Position numbers and translations under genes: made by a program. This document shows, piece after piece, positions 13,943-26,143 of a stretch of 64,000 nucleotides of DNA. The stretch comes from Camillea tinctor (taxonomy: Eukaryota > Ascomycota > Sordariomycetes > Xylariales > Xylariaceae): contig MU394102.1 of assembly GCA_022578605.1 (NCBI GenBank), positions 1-64,000 of the forward strand. The letters run 5' to 3'. Each line of letters begins with the position of its first letter. Position 1 is the first letter of the stretch. Below the pieces are notes generated by a model. That model was not told where the DNA came from, did no database searches, and saw only the letters and a list, made by a program, of their open reading frames with translations.

Positions 13943-16900
13943 AGTTATATATCTCTATAAGACAGAATAAGACTGCGTCATATTAAACAAAAGAAACACA
14001 ACATCACCAGATTATCAAAGCAATACTATATCCAAATTGTGATCTTTGGACAAGAGTTGCGAGAATAGTCATGTCGACCGCCAGGGGCAATGCATATTAG
14101 TTGACAAAGGACCCCAATCCCTTGCTCACATAGCCCACTGTATAATAAAAGCATTGTACGTCAACAAGCCATGTATCGGCGAATACGAGTTTGACACCCG
14201 CTAGCTATTCGGTCTTTTGTCATTTAACCGCCTTTGATACTCCCCGTAGCGCCCTGGCAATCGAGCCTACACTATGAAACTCCTTAGCAATCTCCCGGTC
14301 ATGAGATGCCTGCTTAAATAGATACCAGCGTATCAACTCGTCCTCCGGGCCGGTTGAGGTTTTTTTTTCCGTATCTAACATCGTCATGATATGACACGAC
14401 AAGCTTGAGGCTACTGGCGAAATATATCACCAAGACCCCTTACTCATATATCACACAACAAGAGTATGGGCATAATATCCTGACGTGCGAGCTGGTTTTC
14501 ACGTAGAGATGATATCCATTTACATCCGCCGTTCATCTATAACCAACGCCCAACCCCCCTGTCTACGTATTGGCAGACTAATCCCGCAGGTTCCGTCATC
14601 ACGCGTTACCGCGGTTCCTTTTTGTTGTCCGTTGACTGGCTAGCACAGCACAAAGATGCATACCTAGCTAATAGGGGACCGTTGCTATCTCAAGTGTAGT
14701 GTATAGTGTAAGCTCGCCCACGTAGCCAGGCGAGAGAAACAGATAAACCCCTAGAACTATGTAAGCCAACAATCACCAAACCAAGGAGATATTTGTACAT
14801 ACACGTATTCACGTCACAAATATCTTGTAAAACAACACACACATACACGTACCTATATCCAACAATCACAAACAAGACCACTTAAAAGTCATTTTATAAG
14901 CCTTCCTTCCCACAGTGCCTGCATTCTCGCTCCTCTCCTCCAAAACAAGAAATGGAAGAACTTACTCCGAAGAACTCCTCGCTTCCCACACCCAAGAAAC
15001 AATGATACGAGACGCACAACAGATTTTCAACACATGTTTACAGAAATCAGTATCAGAGGGAGAGGGGGAGGCCTCAAGATGAGTACGAATGACCATCAAC
15101 AATGGGGATACGTGCTTAGGGTAGGACAAGAGAGGTTCACGTAGTAAGGATTAATTCGTTTTCTTTTTTTAATCCTGGCTTGACCTGCGTGCAGTATGTA
15201 CCTCACGGGAGACGATAAAGACAGGAGAAAAAAAAATCGATACTGCAGGCATCCGATCGCTTATTATAATGATATGTGACTAGCAAATATTAGAGAGATG
15301 GCAACGTAACTTCAATCTATTGTCTTTTCTTCCGAATGATAGGTGAGTATTTATTATACTAACACTAAACGGAGCATTAGCCATTCAATTTTGACGGCGT
15401 TGCTTTTTCTTGGAAACAGAGCAATGGGGTTGCAGAATAAGGGGTTTGGCTAGACCGTAGTAAAGGTAATCTAGAGTATATACCTAGGTAGGAAGGGTAG
15501 AAATACAAATAACTAACAGCAGTAGTAAACAATAGGTTAAGCGGAAAAGGAAAACAGTACAAGAAGGAAAATAGGCGACTACACAGTAGTTACCTTCCGT
15601 GTCACGATACATCTGAGATTTGCGAACGGGTATCTTAAGGAAAAGGAAACGGGCATAGGAGATTTTATTTTTCTCGTCTATTCGCCGCCCCCCCATCCCC
15701 ATCCCCTCCCTCTCTCCCTGCGTTTTTCCTTCTCCTTATTTCCCATTCGTCTTCTTCCCCCCTGTGCGTGACAAAGTGTGCATCCTTTTTCGACTCCAAC
15801 CTTCGCCTATCTACTACCTACTTGAGTTGGGATCAAAATAGCCCGAGGGGACAGGAAGAACAGTAAGTATACAATAGCGGGCCAGAAATAAGTAAGTAAT
15901 TACACACTGTGGCTAGTCAAGTAGAGTTTACTGCCCTACCGCTACAATGGAGGATAACAGTAATAAAAAGGAATAACCAAGGATAGGTATCTACCTATAC
16001 ATATTCCTTTTAAATTCTTTTGAGCCCAAAGTACCTACACCCCCCCCCCACACTATGTAGCTGAAGCCTTGGGGAATCTAAGACCTGTCTCTCCTATTTA
16101 CGTAAAGATACATGAGCACAAGAGGATAGTTTTTTTTATTAAGACACTGTTTGCAGCTACACGCAGGGTCTCTCAGCCTACGTAGGAGATCCTATAGTAC
16201 AGGCTAGTCTTGTCTAGCTAGCCACCAGGCAAAGGGGATGAAGCACTTAGGTGTTCTTCAACCTGAAACGGCGCACAGCACACATACATACAGACATTAC
16301 ATATATACATTAGGACAGTATATATAAAGTAGATGTGCATACGCCTCTCTGTACGCCACGTACATGATACGCACGCCCAAACTAACTAGCCAAGTAACTA
16401 CCTAACTTATCTATCTAGTATACCGAAAAGGGAATCCCCAGAGAGATATAACTTGGTAGAATAGGGGCCGGTATAGGGTACGTTGAGAGGACATGTATGC
16501 AATACTGTATATAGTGAAGACCCTCAAGCAGACCTGCCTATACCGCGCATGCCTACTCGTTAGGATAATCCACTCAGAGAAGACCACGTATCTAATTACA
16601 GGCCATCGCGGCCTCATAGGGGAGAGTGCCGAAAAATAAAATAAAATAAAGAATCTCAACTTGGCAGCTAAAATACGCAATTGTATGTACAAACAGTGCC
16701 TATACCATGCATATGTGGGTAAGCATAGCATCGCATTGTTGTGCTTTTCCACCACTGCTCAACGCTTGTTCTCTCCTCACCGATTCCGAATCGGCAGACA
16801 CGCTTTCCAATCCTTCTTTTTTTTTTCTTTTGTTTCTTCTCCCACGCGTCTTTTTTCTCCTCATCGATCGTCTTCCACCCCCCCTTTCCCCCTCCTTCCT

Positions 16901-18781
16901 TTTCAACCCAATCCTCGAGAGTTGGAAGACAAGGGGAGAAGGTGTCAGAATAGAAGAAGGAAAAAAAGCAAAACTGAGGGGAAAAAAACAACAAAATGAC
17001 GTTGATAATGGTAATAATGGAATAACAATGGTGTATTACAACGCCACCACTCCAACCCTATATATCGCGCTTTTTGGTAGAAGAGGAGAAAGTAAAGCCT
17101 AAAGCTAGGTAAGTTTACAGTTGCAATGCTATACGTGCCTCTGTAGGTTTGGTGGTTGTTATGTATGTATGTATTGTATGTATGATGTATGTCTCAGGAG
17201 ACGGAACGGAGCAGGATAGGCTGGAAGGCGACCACCTTTCCCCCCCTTTAAGCAAAGGAATCCTTTCTCTCCAAACTTCGCCCAATGTTATTATCATTCT
17301 GTGCCCTTGTTAACTAACCCCCCCTTATCTTTTCAGGAGGGGGGCAATCAACACATGTAACACTTTATGCTTGTAGGCGATCGTGTAAAAGATGTGTTGT
17401 ATACGCATGAGAGTACAAGGCAAAGGCAAGGCGAGGCAAGGCAGGGGAGGGGAAAGAAGTGTTATGTGAGATTTCGTCTCTACTACGGTCTACATAGGTC
17501 ATGTGAGCTGGGGAAGTAAAGGGGGGCATCATAGGAAAGGGCAGAAAAAAAAAAGGAAAAGGCGTCCGTCCAATTTCTTTGTATTCCCTCAACAAGCTGC
17601 GCCTGATCTTTAATCCTCGAAGGAAAACCCAGATTTGTATCTACATTCTACCCTTTCCCTCTTCTCCTGTGCTCATGTGTGACCGTCGGCTAAGCAGCCA
17701 TCCAGCAGGCCAATCCAGCTGGTCGGTAGCCGCGAATTTGGCATTACTTGATCTCCCCCCTTTCTTTTATCACCCATATTCTTTTTACTATTTTGTCCAT
17801 ATTGTGCCATTCTGATTGTAATTTTATTGACTGGTCTTCTACTTCCGCATACCCCTGGTTTGCGACCCAATCCTTCATCATTTACGGCCGTTGCGAGAAG
17901 GGTAGGTATCTTTTCCCCTGAGTCCCCTGGGAGGTCGTCTATTCCTTCGTCTTCTCTCATCAAGTATATCTCCATCTCACACTCGCACATACATACGGTG
18001 TACACATGCTTAGTTCCTTGTATACTGTAATAATCAATAGGGGAGGATGGGGGGTTATAGCGGAAAGCCAATGGAGTCAAGTAATTAGGCGGCGTCGAAG
18101 GGTGTGGTACGAATAAAAAAGCTCGCTTGGCTCGTAGATTTGTGTGTTCTATCTTTCCTGTCGGGGATTTCTTTTTTCTTTTTTCTTCTTTTTTAGGTTC
18201 TCCCTTACTTCTCTTGTCTTCGCTTTCGTCGTGTCGGGTAGGTAGGTAGGAATAATTAGACGAAATGTCTCGGGACCTGACCTGACCTCACCCTCAAACT
18301 GGCCTGACGTCTGACTTCCTGACGACAGCTTGCACCAAGTTAGGCTATTTTATACAGTCGCCCCGGCCGTATATAGCATCAAGAGTATATGCAGCCTGAA
18401 TATAGTGACATTAAACTGGATAATATAACATATGGTTTGTGACTTCGCTATAAGCTGTACATCTCACAATTGCTTGTCTTGGCCATGAAGTCATACTCGC
18501 ATGATGATATTGGTATGGTTGACGCTACGAGCTTTTCAGTCCTCCTCGGTGTAGAATTGTGATCGAGTCATATCATAACCACCTAAAGCACCCCCTAGAA
18601 TGACTTTATGATTACTGGTATTACTTAGGATAGCGGCGACCGGTGCAACTCCCGAGGGTACAGTCAACAAATCCCTGGCTATATTTTACAGTTAGGAACC
18701 GGAACTTGGCGTGTAGCTTACGGCCTTGTCACGAACGATGTTGCCCCTTAGTGGACGACAAACACACACGCCTCGAGAAGA

Positions 18782-18815
18782 TGTGTGTGTGTGTGTGTGT
18801 GTGTGTTGGGGGGGG
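18782..18815. repeat. TG dinucleotide run plus G tract
   Basis: About twelve TG units followed immediately by an 8-9 base G run. It causes spurious Val/Cys-rich and Thr-rich translations on the two strands. Confidence 0.85.
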
Positions 18816-19440
18816 AGGTGGCTACCGTTGATGAGACAAACGAGCGGGCGGGCGGGCTCTTGCAGGCCTCCCGCGAAGGATAACGTCTAGGGGGGACGGA
18901 AACGGGCAAGGGCGTCGGAAGATAACAAGCGCGCATCGCAGCTTGGGAATGTCAAAGACAAGAGCCCGTCCTGCCTTGCTCATAGATCCCATATGCCCTC
19001 CTCGGTAAGACTTGCAACTCGCGTGTCTTGGGTTAGGGCTCGTTCGTGTGGCGCTGAAAAATGACCGTCCGGCAGTCGAGTATTACTTAGCAATCGGTCG
19101 GCCCAACATTGTTGAGATCGGGCCGCCAACCCCTTTGGTTCCCAAGCGAACTGGATGCTTCAGGGATTTGTTGCTGTAGCACGAGATGGGCACATGAGAG
19201 GCAGGAAAAACAAATCAGAGTTCCACACAGAAACCCAGAATGATCGACTACGGCTCGTGCAGTCTCCCCAGATTTCTGGTTCGCGGGATGCAAAGGTATG
19301 TTACGTACCCAGAATAAGGCGATCCAGTGATCAAGCCCAGAACTCGGGGTTTGCTGGTCAAGTTGGGCAGCAGAAACGCCTACTCGCTTCTTCCGGCGAG
19401 ACAAAGACGATTTGGGAGGGTCGGGGGGACACGATGCTGT

Positions 19441-19611
19441 CGTGTCAGGGTGTCACAGCGATCTGGTACCTCCTCCACCCCAGTGAATCCGATGAGATGG
19501 GGGGATAGGCCGCACGAGTAACGTTTTATGTTGTTTGAGACACCTTCAATAATTTCCATGGTACCAGTCTCAGCTAGTCCAACGCTCCTCCGGAACGATT
19601 GTGGCAAAGGC
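19441..19611 (-). other. Unassigned protein-like exon candidate
   Basis: Immediately after a pyrimidine-rich TTCTAG acceptor-like site at 19612, the minus strand reads about 55 codons with protein-like composition. It includes the words LAETGTMEIIEG and CGLSPHLIGF, then becomes low-quality sequence and stops near 19380. There is no in-frame Met at the acceptor, so it would need an upstream exon. I could not find one, and the Lon reading frame ends cleanly 266 bases upstream. It may be an exon of an unrecognised gene, a decayed gene, or chance. I do not recognise the family. Confidence 0.2.
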
Positions 19612-19876
19612 TCATGAGCGATGACGCGAATCTAGAACAAAGGAAAGAAATATCCATATTGAGATAGTAAGTTTTAATCGGACCTTTTTTTTTTTTCACT
19701 TCTCTTCTTTGAAATCAAGTTACCTATTCTGTCATGTATAATATACATTTTTGAGTAATATATTGTCTCGTTGTGAACTGAACCTTTTTATGCAATACGC
19801 TCCTAGTAATAGCAAAGTGACGCCGTGCTGTGGAATAATGCTGACAAAGTCGGGTGAGCGGAGGGGATCATACTGA

Positions 19877-22826
19877 TTACAAGCGAGGCTGAATTGGTGG
19901 GAAGTTATTCTCATTAGGCCACTGTACGTCAGGCCAGACATGGCGGATGGCTTCCCAAATGTGGCTACAAGAACGGCGGTTAGTCAGGGGTTATTCAAGA
20001 GCTAGAACTGTATTGTAGTGGATAAGACATACTTAACGTAGATGATATTCAGACCCTCCTTCACTTCTTCCGGTACTTCTCTGGCGTCCTTCTCGTTTTG
20101 TGCAGGCAGTAGAATTGTCTTAACCCCAGCACGGTAAGCTCCGATCAGCTTCTCCTTGATTCCTCCGACCCTCTTTACATGGCCGGATAGCTGGAACTCT
20201 CCCTGTCTTAGGTGTTAGTGTTGCGTCGGCACATGTCTAAGACTGAATTCGTACTTACGGTCATAGCTAACGTTGGCGAGACAGGCCGCCCTGAAAGAAG
20301 TGAGATGAGCGCAATTGCCTGAGCCATGCCACTTGACGGGCCGTCCTTTGGCACAGCTCCGGAGGGGCAGTGGACATGTAAACTGCGGTTCCTCATGATA
20401 TTTTCCGTTGGATCTTGAGTTAGTCCCAGCTCGTAGGCGTGATTCCGTACCCAACTCCTTGCAACCTTGACGCTTTCCTTGAGAACCTCGCCGAGGTTTC
20501 CAGTAAGCTCGACACTGCCATCGCCAGGCATGTCTAAGACCTCAATGAAGAGAATACCACCATTGCCACCCGAGCTATAAGCGACCAGACCAGTCACGAT
20601 CCCTGGCTGAGTATTTTTCTCCGCGATCTCATCTTCAAATTTCTCTATACCTAGAATAGACTCTAGATCCTCAACTGTGAGCTCGGCGCGGTATGTCTCA
20701 GGCTGGCCACGATCGTTCGCTTCTACAAACTCGACAGCCTTTGCACGACAAACCGAGCCAATCTCACGCTCAAGATTGCGAACTCCTGACTCACGAGTGT
20801 AAGACTCAATTATTTTTGACACTACTTCATCGCTGAACTTGATCTGTTCCTCCGAAAGTCCATTCACCCGAATCTGTTTAGGCACGAGGTGTCGTAAGGC
20901 GATATGTCGTTTCTCCATAGTTGTGTAGCCGGAGAATTCAAGGGTCTCCATGCGATCCAGTAGTGGACCTGGAATAGTATCAAGACTGTTTGCGGTAGCG
21001 ATAAAGAGAACCTTGCTGAGGTCGATGGGTGTATTCACGTAATGATCGTGGAATGAGTGATTCTGTTCAGGATCTAGGACCTCGAGCATTGCTGCTGAAG
21101 GATCACCATTGTGGTTCGACATGCCCAGCTTGTCGATCTCGTCCAACAGGAAAACAGGATTTGCAACTCCTACTTTCCTCAATCCTTGCACGATGAGACC
21201 TGGCATAGCCGCGACATAGGTCCTTCGATGACCTCGAATCTCTGCCTCATCTCTCACACCGCCGAGAGATATTCGGTGAAACTTGCGACCCAGAGCTGTG
21301 GCGATGGATCGAGCAATGCTTGTTTTACCAACGCCCGGTGGCCCGACGAGCAAAAGAATGGGTGCCTTTTCAGCCCGTCTCTTACTCTTCAGCATCTGGA
21401 CCTTGAGGCCGCTTGCTTTGATCTTCTCTTCCAATTCGGGATCGAGAGGGGTATCCTTATTAGCCGTCTCCTTGTTTGACTCTAGGTCAGCTGCTTCTTG
21501 TTCAGCCTCCTTGACTTGCTGATCAACGACCTCATTTGCTGACTGCATCAGTCTAACGATAGTGAGGTAAGATAGTAGTCGCTTTTTGACCTTTTCTATT
21601 CCGTAGTGATCATCGTCAAGCTGCCTCCTTGCATTTTCAAGTGTACCAGCGCCAATCGGATCGTCTGTATAAACAGACCAAGGTATTTCTGCCAAGGTCT
21701 CGAGATAAGTTCTCACAACTTGATACTCGGCTTGGGCGGGCATCATGTGTTTAAGGCGTTTGAATTCGCGTTCAGCAACCTTGGCAGCTTCGGGGGGCAT
21801 GTTGGCAGCCTCGATCCTCTTTTCAAGTTCCTGTAGCTCGTCTGCATCTTGCTGGTCTCCTCCTGGGCCTCCACCAAACATATTGCCATTGAGATTAAAA
21901 CCCGGTGGTGGACCCCCCAGCCCCAGCCCCGGGAGGGGTATCCTCCTGACATTGCGCGGGTTCATCCTTTCCATATCCTCCGGGTCGATATGGATGGGTA
22001 TGGCCGTGCTAGTCACGGTGGTTACTTTAATGTTCCCTTTGATCTCGTCTACTTGGCGCTCTAATAATTCAATGACCTTTTCCATTCGACCCGACACCTC
22101 CACGGCGGCTAGAACCTGAAGCTTCTCCTCGTAAGAAGCCTCAACTACATTCATCATGAAATCGGCAAGTGATCCTCCCTCATTCGGCAGTTTTCTTGCG
22201 ATGAACTGCTCAAGTCTCCGGGAGAGAAGCGGGTTCAAACCTGCCGATCCACTGGCCAAGAGGAATGCCGATACGCGCAGGTAGGAGACCAGTTCCCGAG
22301 AAAGCCGTTTTAGGGTCTTGAAGAGATCCTGGTATGTCTTACTCTCCAGCTGCTCAGACCCGACATTGTCGGCATGAGAGGTGGTCTTAGCTTCGAAGTA
22401 AGGCTGCTCCTGGGTGACCTTGTCGATAGACACACGCGACGTGCCTTGCACAAGTAAGTTAAACTCGGCGCCATTTTGTCCTTGGATGCCGGTTATTTTA
22501 GCAGACACGCCGTAGCCGTAGATGCGATCTTTTCTAATGTTTCTAGAATTGGCCTCCAACAGCTCTTTATACTTCTCGGGCGACTTCTCTAGCAGGTGCT
22601 GGCCCTTGGGACCGAGTAGCGGGGAGCTCAGAGGCACGCAGACAACAGGAACTTGGTCAACTCGTCTCGAGCCCTTGGAGGCACGCGTGTAAACACTAGA
22701 TATCAGGGCGGGGATATCGGATCGGCTGGCAGATACGGGGATACGGACTATGGAGCCAGGGAACAGGACGCTACCCTTGGCTAAGGGGATCACCGGCATT
22801 GTCGCCGACTCGGAGGGGGGCGCCAT
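19877..22826 (-). CDS. LONP2: Peroxisomal-type Lon protease (LonP2)
   Basis: ATP-dependent serine protease that degrades misfolded or oxidised proteins, here of the peroxisomal-matrix Lon type. Coding exons: 22826-20259, 20202-20033, 19964-19877 (941 aa). The N-terminal LON substrate-binding domain spans about residues 10-250. The AAA+ module has Walker A GPPGVGKT near residue 491 and Walker [11 protein letters not shown] near 560. The protease domain has the catalytic Ser in KDGPSSG near 830 and the catalytic Lys in GGIKEK at about 872, the latter encoded in exon 2. Both introns are canonical (GTAAGT and GTATGT donors), and splicing restores the conserved join [19 protein letters not shown]. 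There is no mitochondrial presequence; the start Met is followed directly by the LON domain. The protein ends in PRL, a variant of the PTS1 peroxisomal signal, which with the missing presequence favours peroxisomal over mitochondrial Lon. It is divergently arranged with RFA2. Confidence 0.93.
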
Positions 22827-23732
22827 GTTGCGAGCTAGTGCGGCGCGATGATTAGGTTACTTAATTGATGGATGCGCCGAAGCCAAGGAGAGGGAGAAGA
22901 CAAGAGGAACAAAGCGAAGCAGGATCGCAATTAAATTATATATATATAAGTAGGCTTTAGTATGCAGAAAAATGTAGAGAAGCTTTGGAATGATCTACGA
23001 TTTTGATTTGGTAAAAAAAAGGTTGGGTGGCGGAGGAGAAAAAGGACCTCGGGCCAACGAAGCAAAGGCAAAGGAACCAAATAGGAGAAGGAACTGGAAG
23101 GTTTTGGCTTGGGTTTGGTTTGGTTGGTGATGGATTGATGTCAGAAGTCAAGCCGAGCTTTGAACCTAGTCCGTTTATAGAATAAAATGTGGGTTCTAGT
23201 TGTGTATATCTTGTGGTACGTATATAGTGTAAAACGGGCAGAACGGGGGGTAACTTACCGAGGTTTATAACTAGTACCTATATCAATATTGACTTATTAT
23301 TATTGTACAACGATAGGTACAAAAAGGTTAACCTATAATGTACTTATTGAAGTTAACAGTAGGTACTAGAACCTCCCCCCGGAACTTCGGCATTTCTCGA
23401 TATACTTATGCTAGGTAGGTGTGTATAGGTAACCGCCCAAGTCCCTACCTGCAGCGAACACCACTAACCCCACCCTGCGAATTATCGATTTGATTGGGCT
23501 ATAGCGTAAAGACTGACCGGCGGGAGGCGATAACTTATTAATAGTTGAGTAGGTATATTTAGTCACTTAGACATAGTATATATAATATAGTGACGTGTTA
23601 ACTACTTTGAGGGGTAACAGCAAGTATTCGCTAAGGTAAAGTTGTTACAAGATGTCATGGACTTATACTTCGTATGTTCTCTTGACGATTTCACATGAAA
23701 AAAAAAGGTAGTGGACTACGCTAGGTAGGTAG

Positions 23733-23741
23733 TACTCCGTA
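23733..23741 (+). repeat. TACTCCGTA motif copy
   Basis: One of three exact copies of this 9-mer in the window (also 44025-44033, and in reverse complement at 30373-30381). All are intergenic. Confidence 0.6.
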
Positions 23742-23921
23742 GTAATGTACGTATTATTCCCCTTATCGATATAGTCTTTAGCCGACCGTCATCGCACTCC
23801 AGTGCCCACTAAATACACTATGTAGGCACTAAGTAACCCCGCTGTGGCCAAACCGCCCGGCTGCCTATTCTTCTTTTAGCATCAATTAAAATCCCAAGTC
23901 GCGTCAAACTGCTTCCTCTTC

Positions 23922-23927
23922 ACGCGT
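23922..23927. promoter_or_regulatory. MCB element (ACGCGT) upstream of RFA2
   Basis: A perfect palindromic MluI cell-cycle box lies 96 bases before the RFA2 ATG. In yeasts, MBF binding to this element drives G1/S expression of DNA replication genes, including the RPA subunit genes. Sequence and position fit; function here is inferred. Confidence 0.6.
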
Positions 23928-24022
23928 TTTGCCTTTGCCCAAAGTGCCCGACTACTCACTCTTCACAAGCATTCCATCAGTCATCCTCACTGTTGCCAAC
24001 ACGTGTATATAAACCCGTGACC

Positions 24023-25037
24023 ATGAACTGTACGCACCGCACCTCCGTGTCTCGGTTAGCTCAGCTGACTGGCTAATATACCCGTATATGCTAACCAATA
24101 CTGGGAACAAACAGCATACTTCGGCGGGGGCGAAGATGGCGGTGGGTTCGTCGGCGGATCTCAGGGCGGGAGTCAGACGGCAAGGGTGTGTATAACCTCT
24201 CTTTCTCCCTTTCTCTACCATGCCTCCACCCCTTTAATCTGCCTTTTTACTTTGCCCTGCGTTACCTAATTATATATACTATGCTATGCACAAGCTGACC
24301 CAATGTGACCCAATCCATCCCTACAGCCTATCAACGACGAGTCTCTCCGGCCGGTGACGATCAAGCAGCTCATCGACGCCGAGCAGGCCTTTGGCGATGC
24401 GCCGTTCCGCATCGACGGCGTCGAGATCAAGCAGGTCACGCTGGTCGGCATGGTGCGGCAGATCAGCCCGCAGACCACCAACATCACGTACCGCCTGGAC
24501 GACGGCACGGGCATCATCGAGGTGAAGCAGTGGCTGGACGCGGACAAGCAGGATGACAGCAGCCGCCGCACCTTCCGGGAGGAGGAGTACGTGCGGGTCT
24601 GGGGCCGCCTCAAGAGCTACGGCAACAAGCGCCACGTCGGCGCCCACGTCATCAAGCCCGTCGCCGACATCAACGAGGTCAACTACCACATGCTCGAGTG
24701 CACGTACGTGCACCTCTTCTTCACCAAGGGGGACCCCGCCGCTGCCGCCGGGGGCGGTGGTGCCGCTGGCGGCGATGAGGATAGCATGTTTGTGGACGGC
24801 GGCTACGGCGCGAATGCCGACGATAAGACGCGGGGCTACTCGGCCAAGGCCAAGAAGATGTATAACCACCTCAACAATTCGATAGGAAACAACGAAGGAA
24901 CCAACATGCACGTTATCGCCCAAGAAACGGGCATGTCGATCCAGGACGTTATGGCGGCGGCTGAGGAGCTGCTCGGTCACGGAGCTATCTACACTACTCT
25001 AGACGATGAGACATTCGCCATTCTAGACTGCTATTGA
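24023..25037 (+). CDS. RFA2: Replication protein A 32-kDa subunit
   Basis: Middle subunit of the RPA heterotrimer, which binds single-stranded DNA in replication, repair and recombination. Coding exons: 24023-24029, 24115-24185, 24327-25037 (262 aa). Exon 1 is only 7 nt, so the start reads MNSYFGGGEDGGG after splicing. That Gly/Ser/Tyr-rich tail, a target of cell-cycle and damage kinases in the family, supports the start. The OB fold covers about residues 40-160, with VTLVGMVRQ and the conserved DDGTGIIEVKQW core. A Gly/Ala linker follows, then a C-terminal winged helix (about 200-262) starting near MHVIAQETGMS. Intron 1 has the branch GCTAACC and intron 2 ends CTACAG. An MCB box lies upstream. 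Coding GC is high through the OB fold and falls in the last 150 bases. The minus-strand ORF across it is an antisense shadow. Confidence 0.93.
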
Positions 25038-26143
25038 TAAAATTCGAGTGGGAAAAAAAACTTCACTCGACGTTGAAAAATTAGCAGCAGATAAAGACAG
25101 ATAGCCGCGCCAGAAAAAAAGAGACCAGCAGCTGGGGAATCGGAAAAGGAGGCTAAGGATAATCACGGCTGGCGTTGGCTTGGAGCATAAGACAACTACA
25201 TTTTATACAAGTTGTGATAAGGGGGAAAAAGAAATGTAGTGGATGATGTGAGAGATAACGAATGTAATGGTACTAAAATAGCTACCTAAAACTACCTAAG
25301 CTACATTGATAAAGTGTAGAGAACAAAATGAATAACAAAATACCCAAATTTTTACATGATTTTCCTGGACAAGCATAACCTAAGATAACTAGATCGAAAG
25401 GGCGCAGTTGGTGTCTCTGCTAATTTGTCGAGTGAATTGGGAGAACTGGCGTCAGTCGGATCTAGCCATCAAAAGGCCAATAACTTCCCCCTCAGGAATA
25501 TAGAAGGGAAATAATAATAAACAAACAGTCTCGTTAATAACCTAGCGGCCTACGCGAACTATCATCTGCCGGTAGACGAAAGGAGTGTGTACGTCAAAAT
25601 CAAATTACCCTAGGGTTATCAAGGTGAGCGAACAACCAAACGGGTGTGAGAGGAGAATGAGAGTAAGGTGAGTTAAGCAAGCACCACAAAGTGAAGCAGC
25701 TTACAAGAAAAGAAGGAGGGAGGGCGTGTGTGCAATCATGAATAAAATATGAGAAACACACAGCCAAGAAACAAGACACCAGAAGAAAACTAGAAGCCAA
25801 AAAAAAAAAAAAATCAAGAAATTAAATCAAGAACCTGTGTTTGTTTGTATTCCTCTTCCCCGTTCTGTTCGATTGTGTTCCACACAACACATACATAAAA
25901 TATCATCGTGCCATCGTGAGCAGTCGTCTCCCCTGGAGAAGGGGGTTGGTCGTTTGGTTTATTAGTACCGGCTCGAACCTAACATAGAAACGGAAAGAGA
26001 CGGCGACGAGGGCATAACAGCAATAACATTAGCAACATAGTCAGCTGCTGCTTATCTACGTTGTCATCCTTGCGGTTGTGGGGTCGTGGTTGTTGTTGCA
26101 GCTTATCTTGTATGTGTATGTGTGTAATTCTTTTGGAAGGTCT
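25038..26143. other. Convergent spacer, RFA2 / GNAT
   Basis: A 1.1-kb tail-to-tail spacer, A-rich on the plus strand (A-runs near 25055 and 25800), consistent with the 3' UTRs of the two genes. No coding signal was seen. Confidence 0.55.

Larger units (their letters stand above)
13901..19876. other. Gene-free stretch up to the Lon 3' end
   Basis: It contains an AT dinucleotide run (13925-13942), pyrimidine-rich tracts near 16.8-16.9 kb that create overlapping artefact ORFs on both strands, GTAT repeats (about 17159-17190), a TG run followed by a G run (18782-18815), and one copy of the palindrome TACCTAGGTA (15481). The last 300-450 bases hold the unassigned minus-strand exon candidate described separately and the presumed Lon 3' UTR. 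Confidence 0.55.
22827..24022. promoter_or_regulatory. Divergent intergenic region, Lon / RFA2
   Basis: A 1.2-kb spacer between the two start codons, with presumed 5' leaders and promoters of both genes. It contains an ACGCGT MCB element 96 bases before RFA2, one TACTCCGTA motif (23733-23741) and TA-rich patches. No ORF with protein character was seen. Confidence 0.6.

Noticed and set aside
16661..17102. Cluster of overlapping Phe/Ser/Pro-rich and Lys/Arg/Glu-rich ORFs
   Set aside because: They arise from pyrimidine-rich microsatellite-like tracts that lack stops on both strands.
24050..24130. A-box-like TTAGCTCAGCTGACTGG suggesting a tRNA
   Set aside because: No matching B box or pairing T-stem follows at tRNA distance. 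It lies in RFA2 intron 1.
24321..24980. 219-aa minus ORF antisense to RFA2
   Set aside because: GC-rich coding DNA leaves few stops on the opposite strand. The plus-strand reading is a clear RPA32.
25965..25985. GGTTCGAGCC-like B box on the minus strand
   Set aside because: The flanking bases cannot form the five-pair T-stem and no acceptor stem was found.
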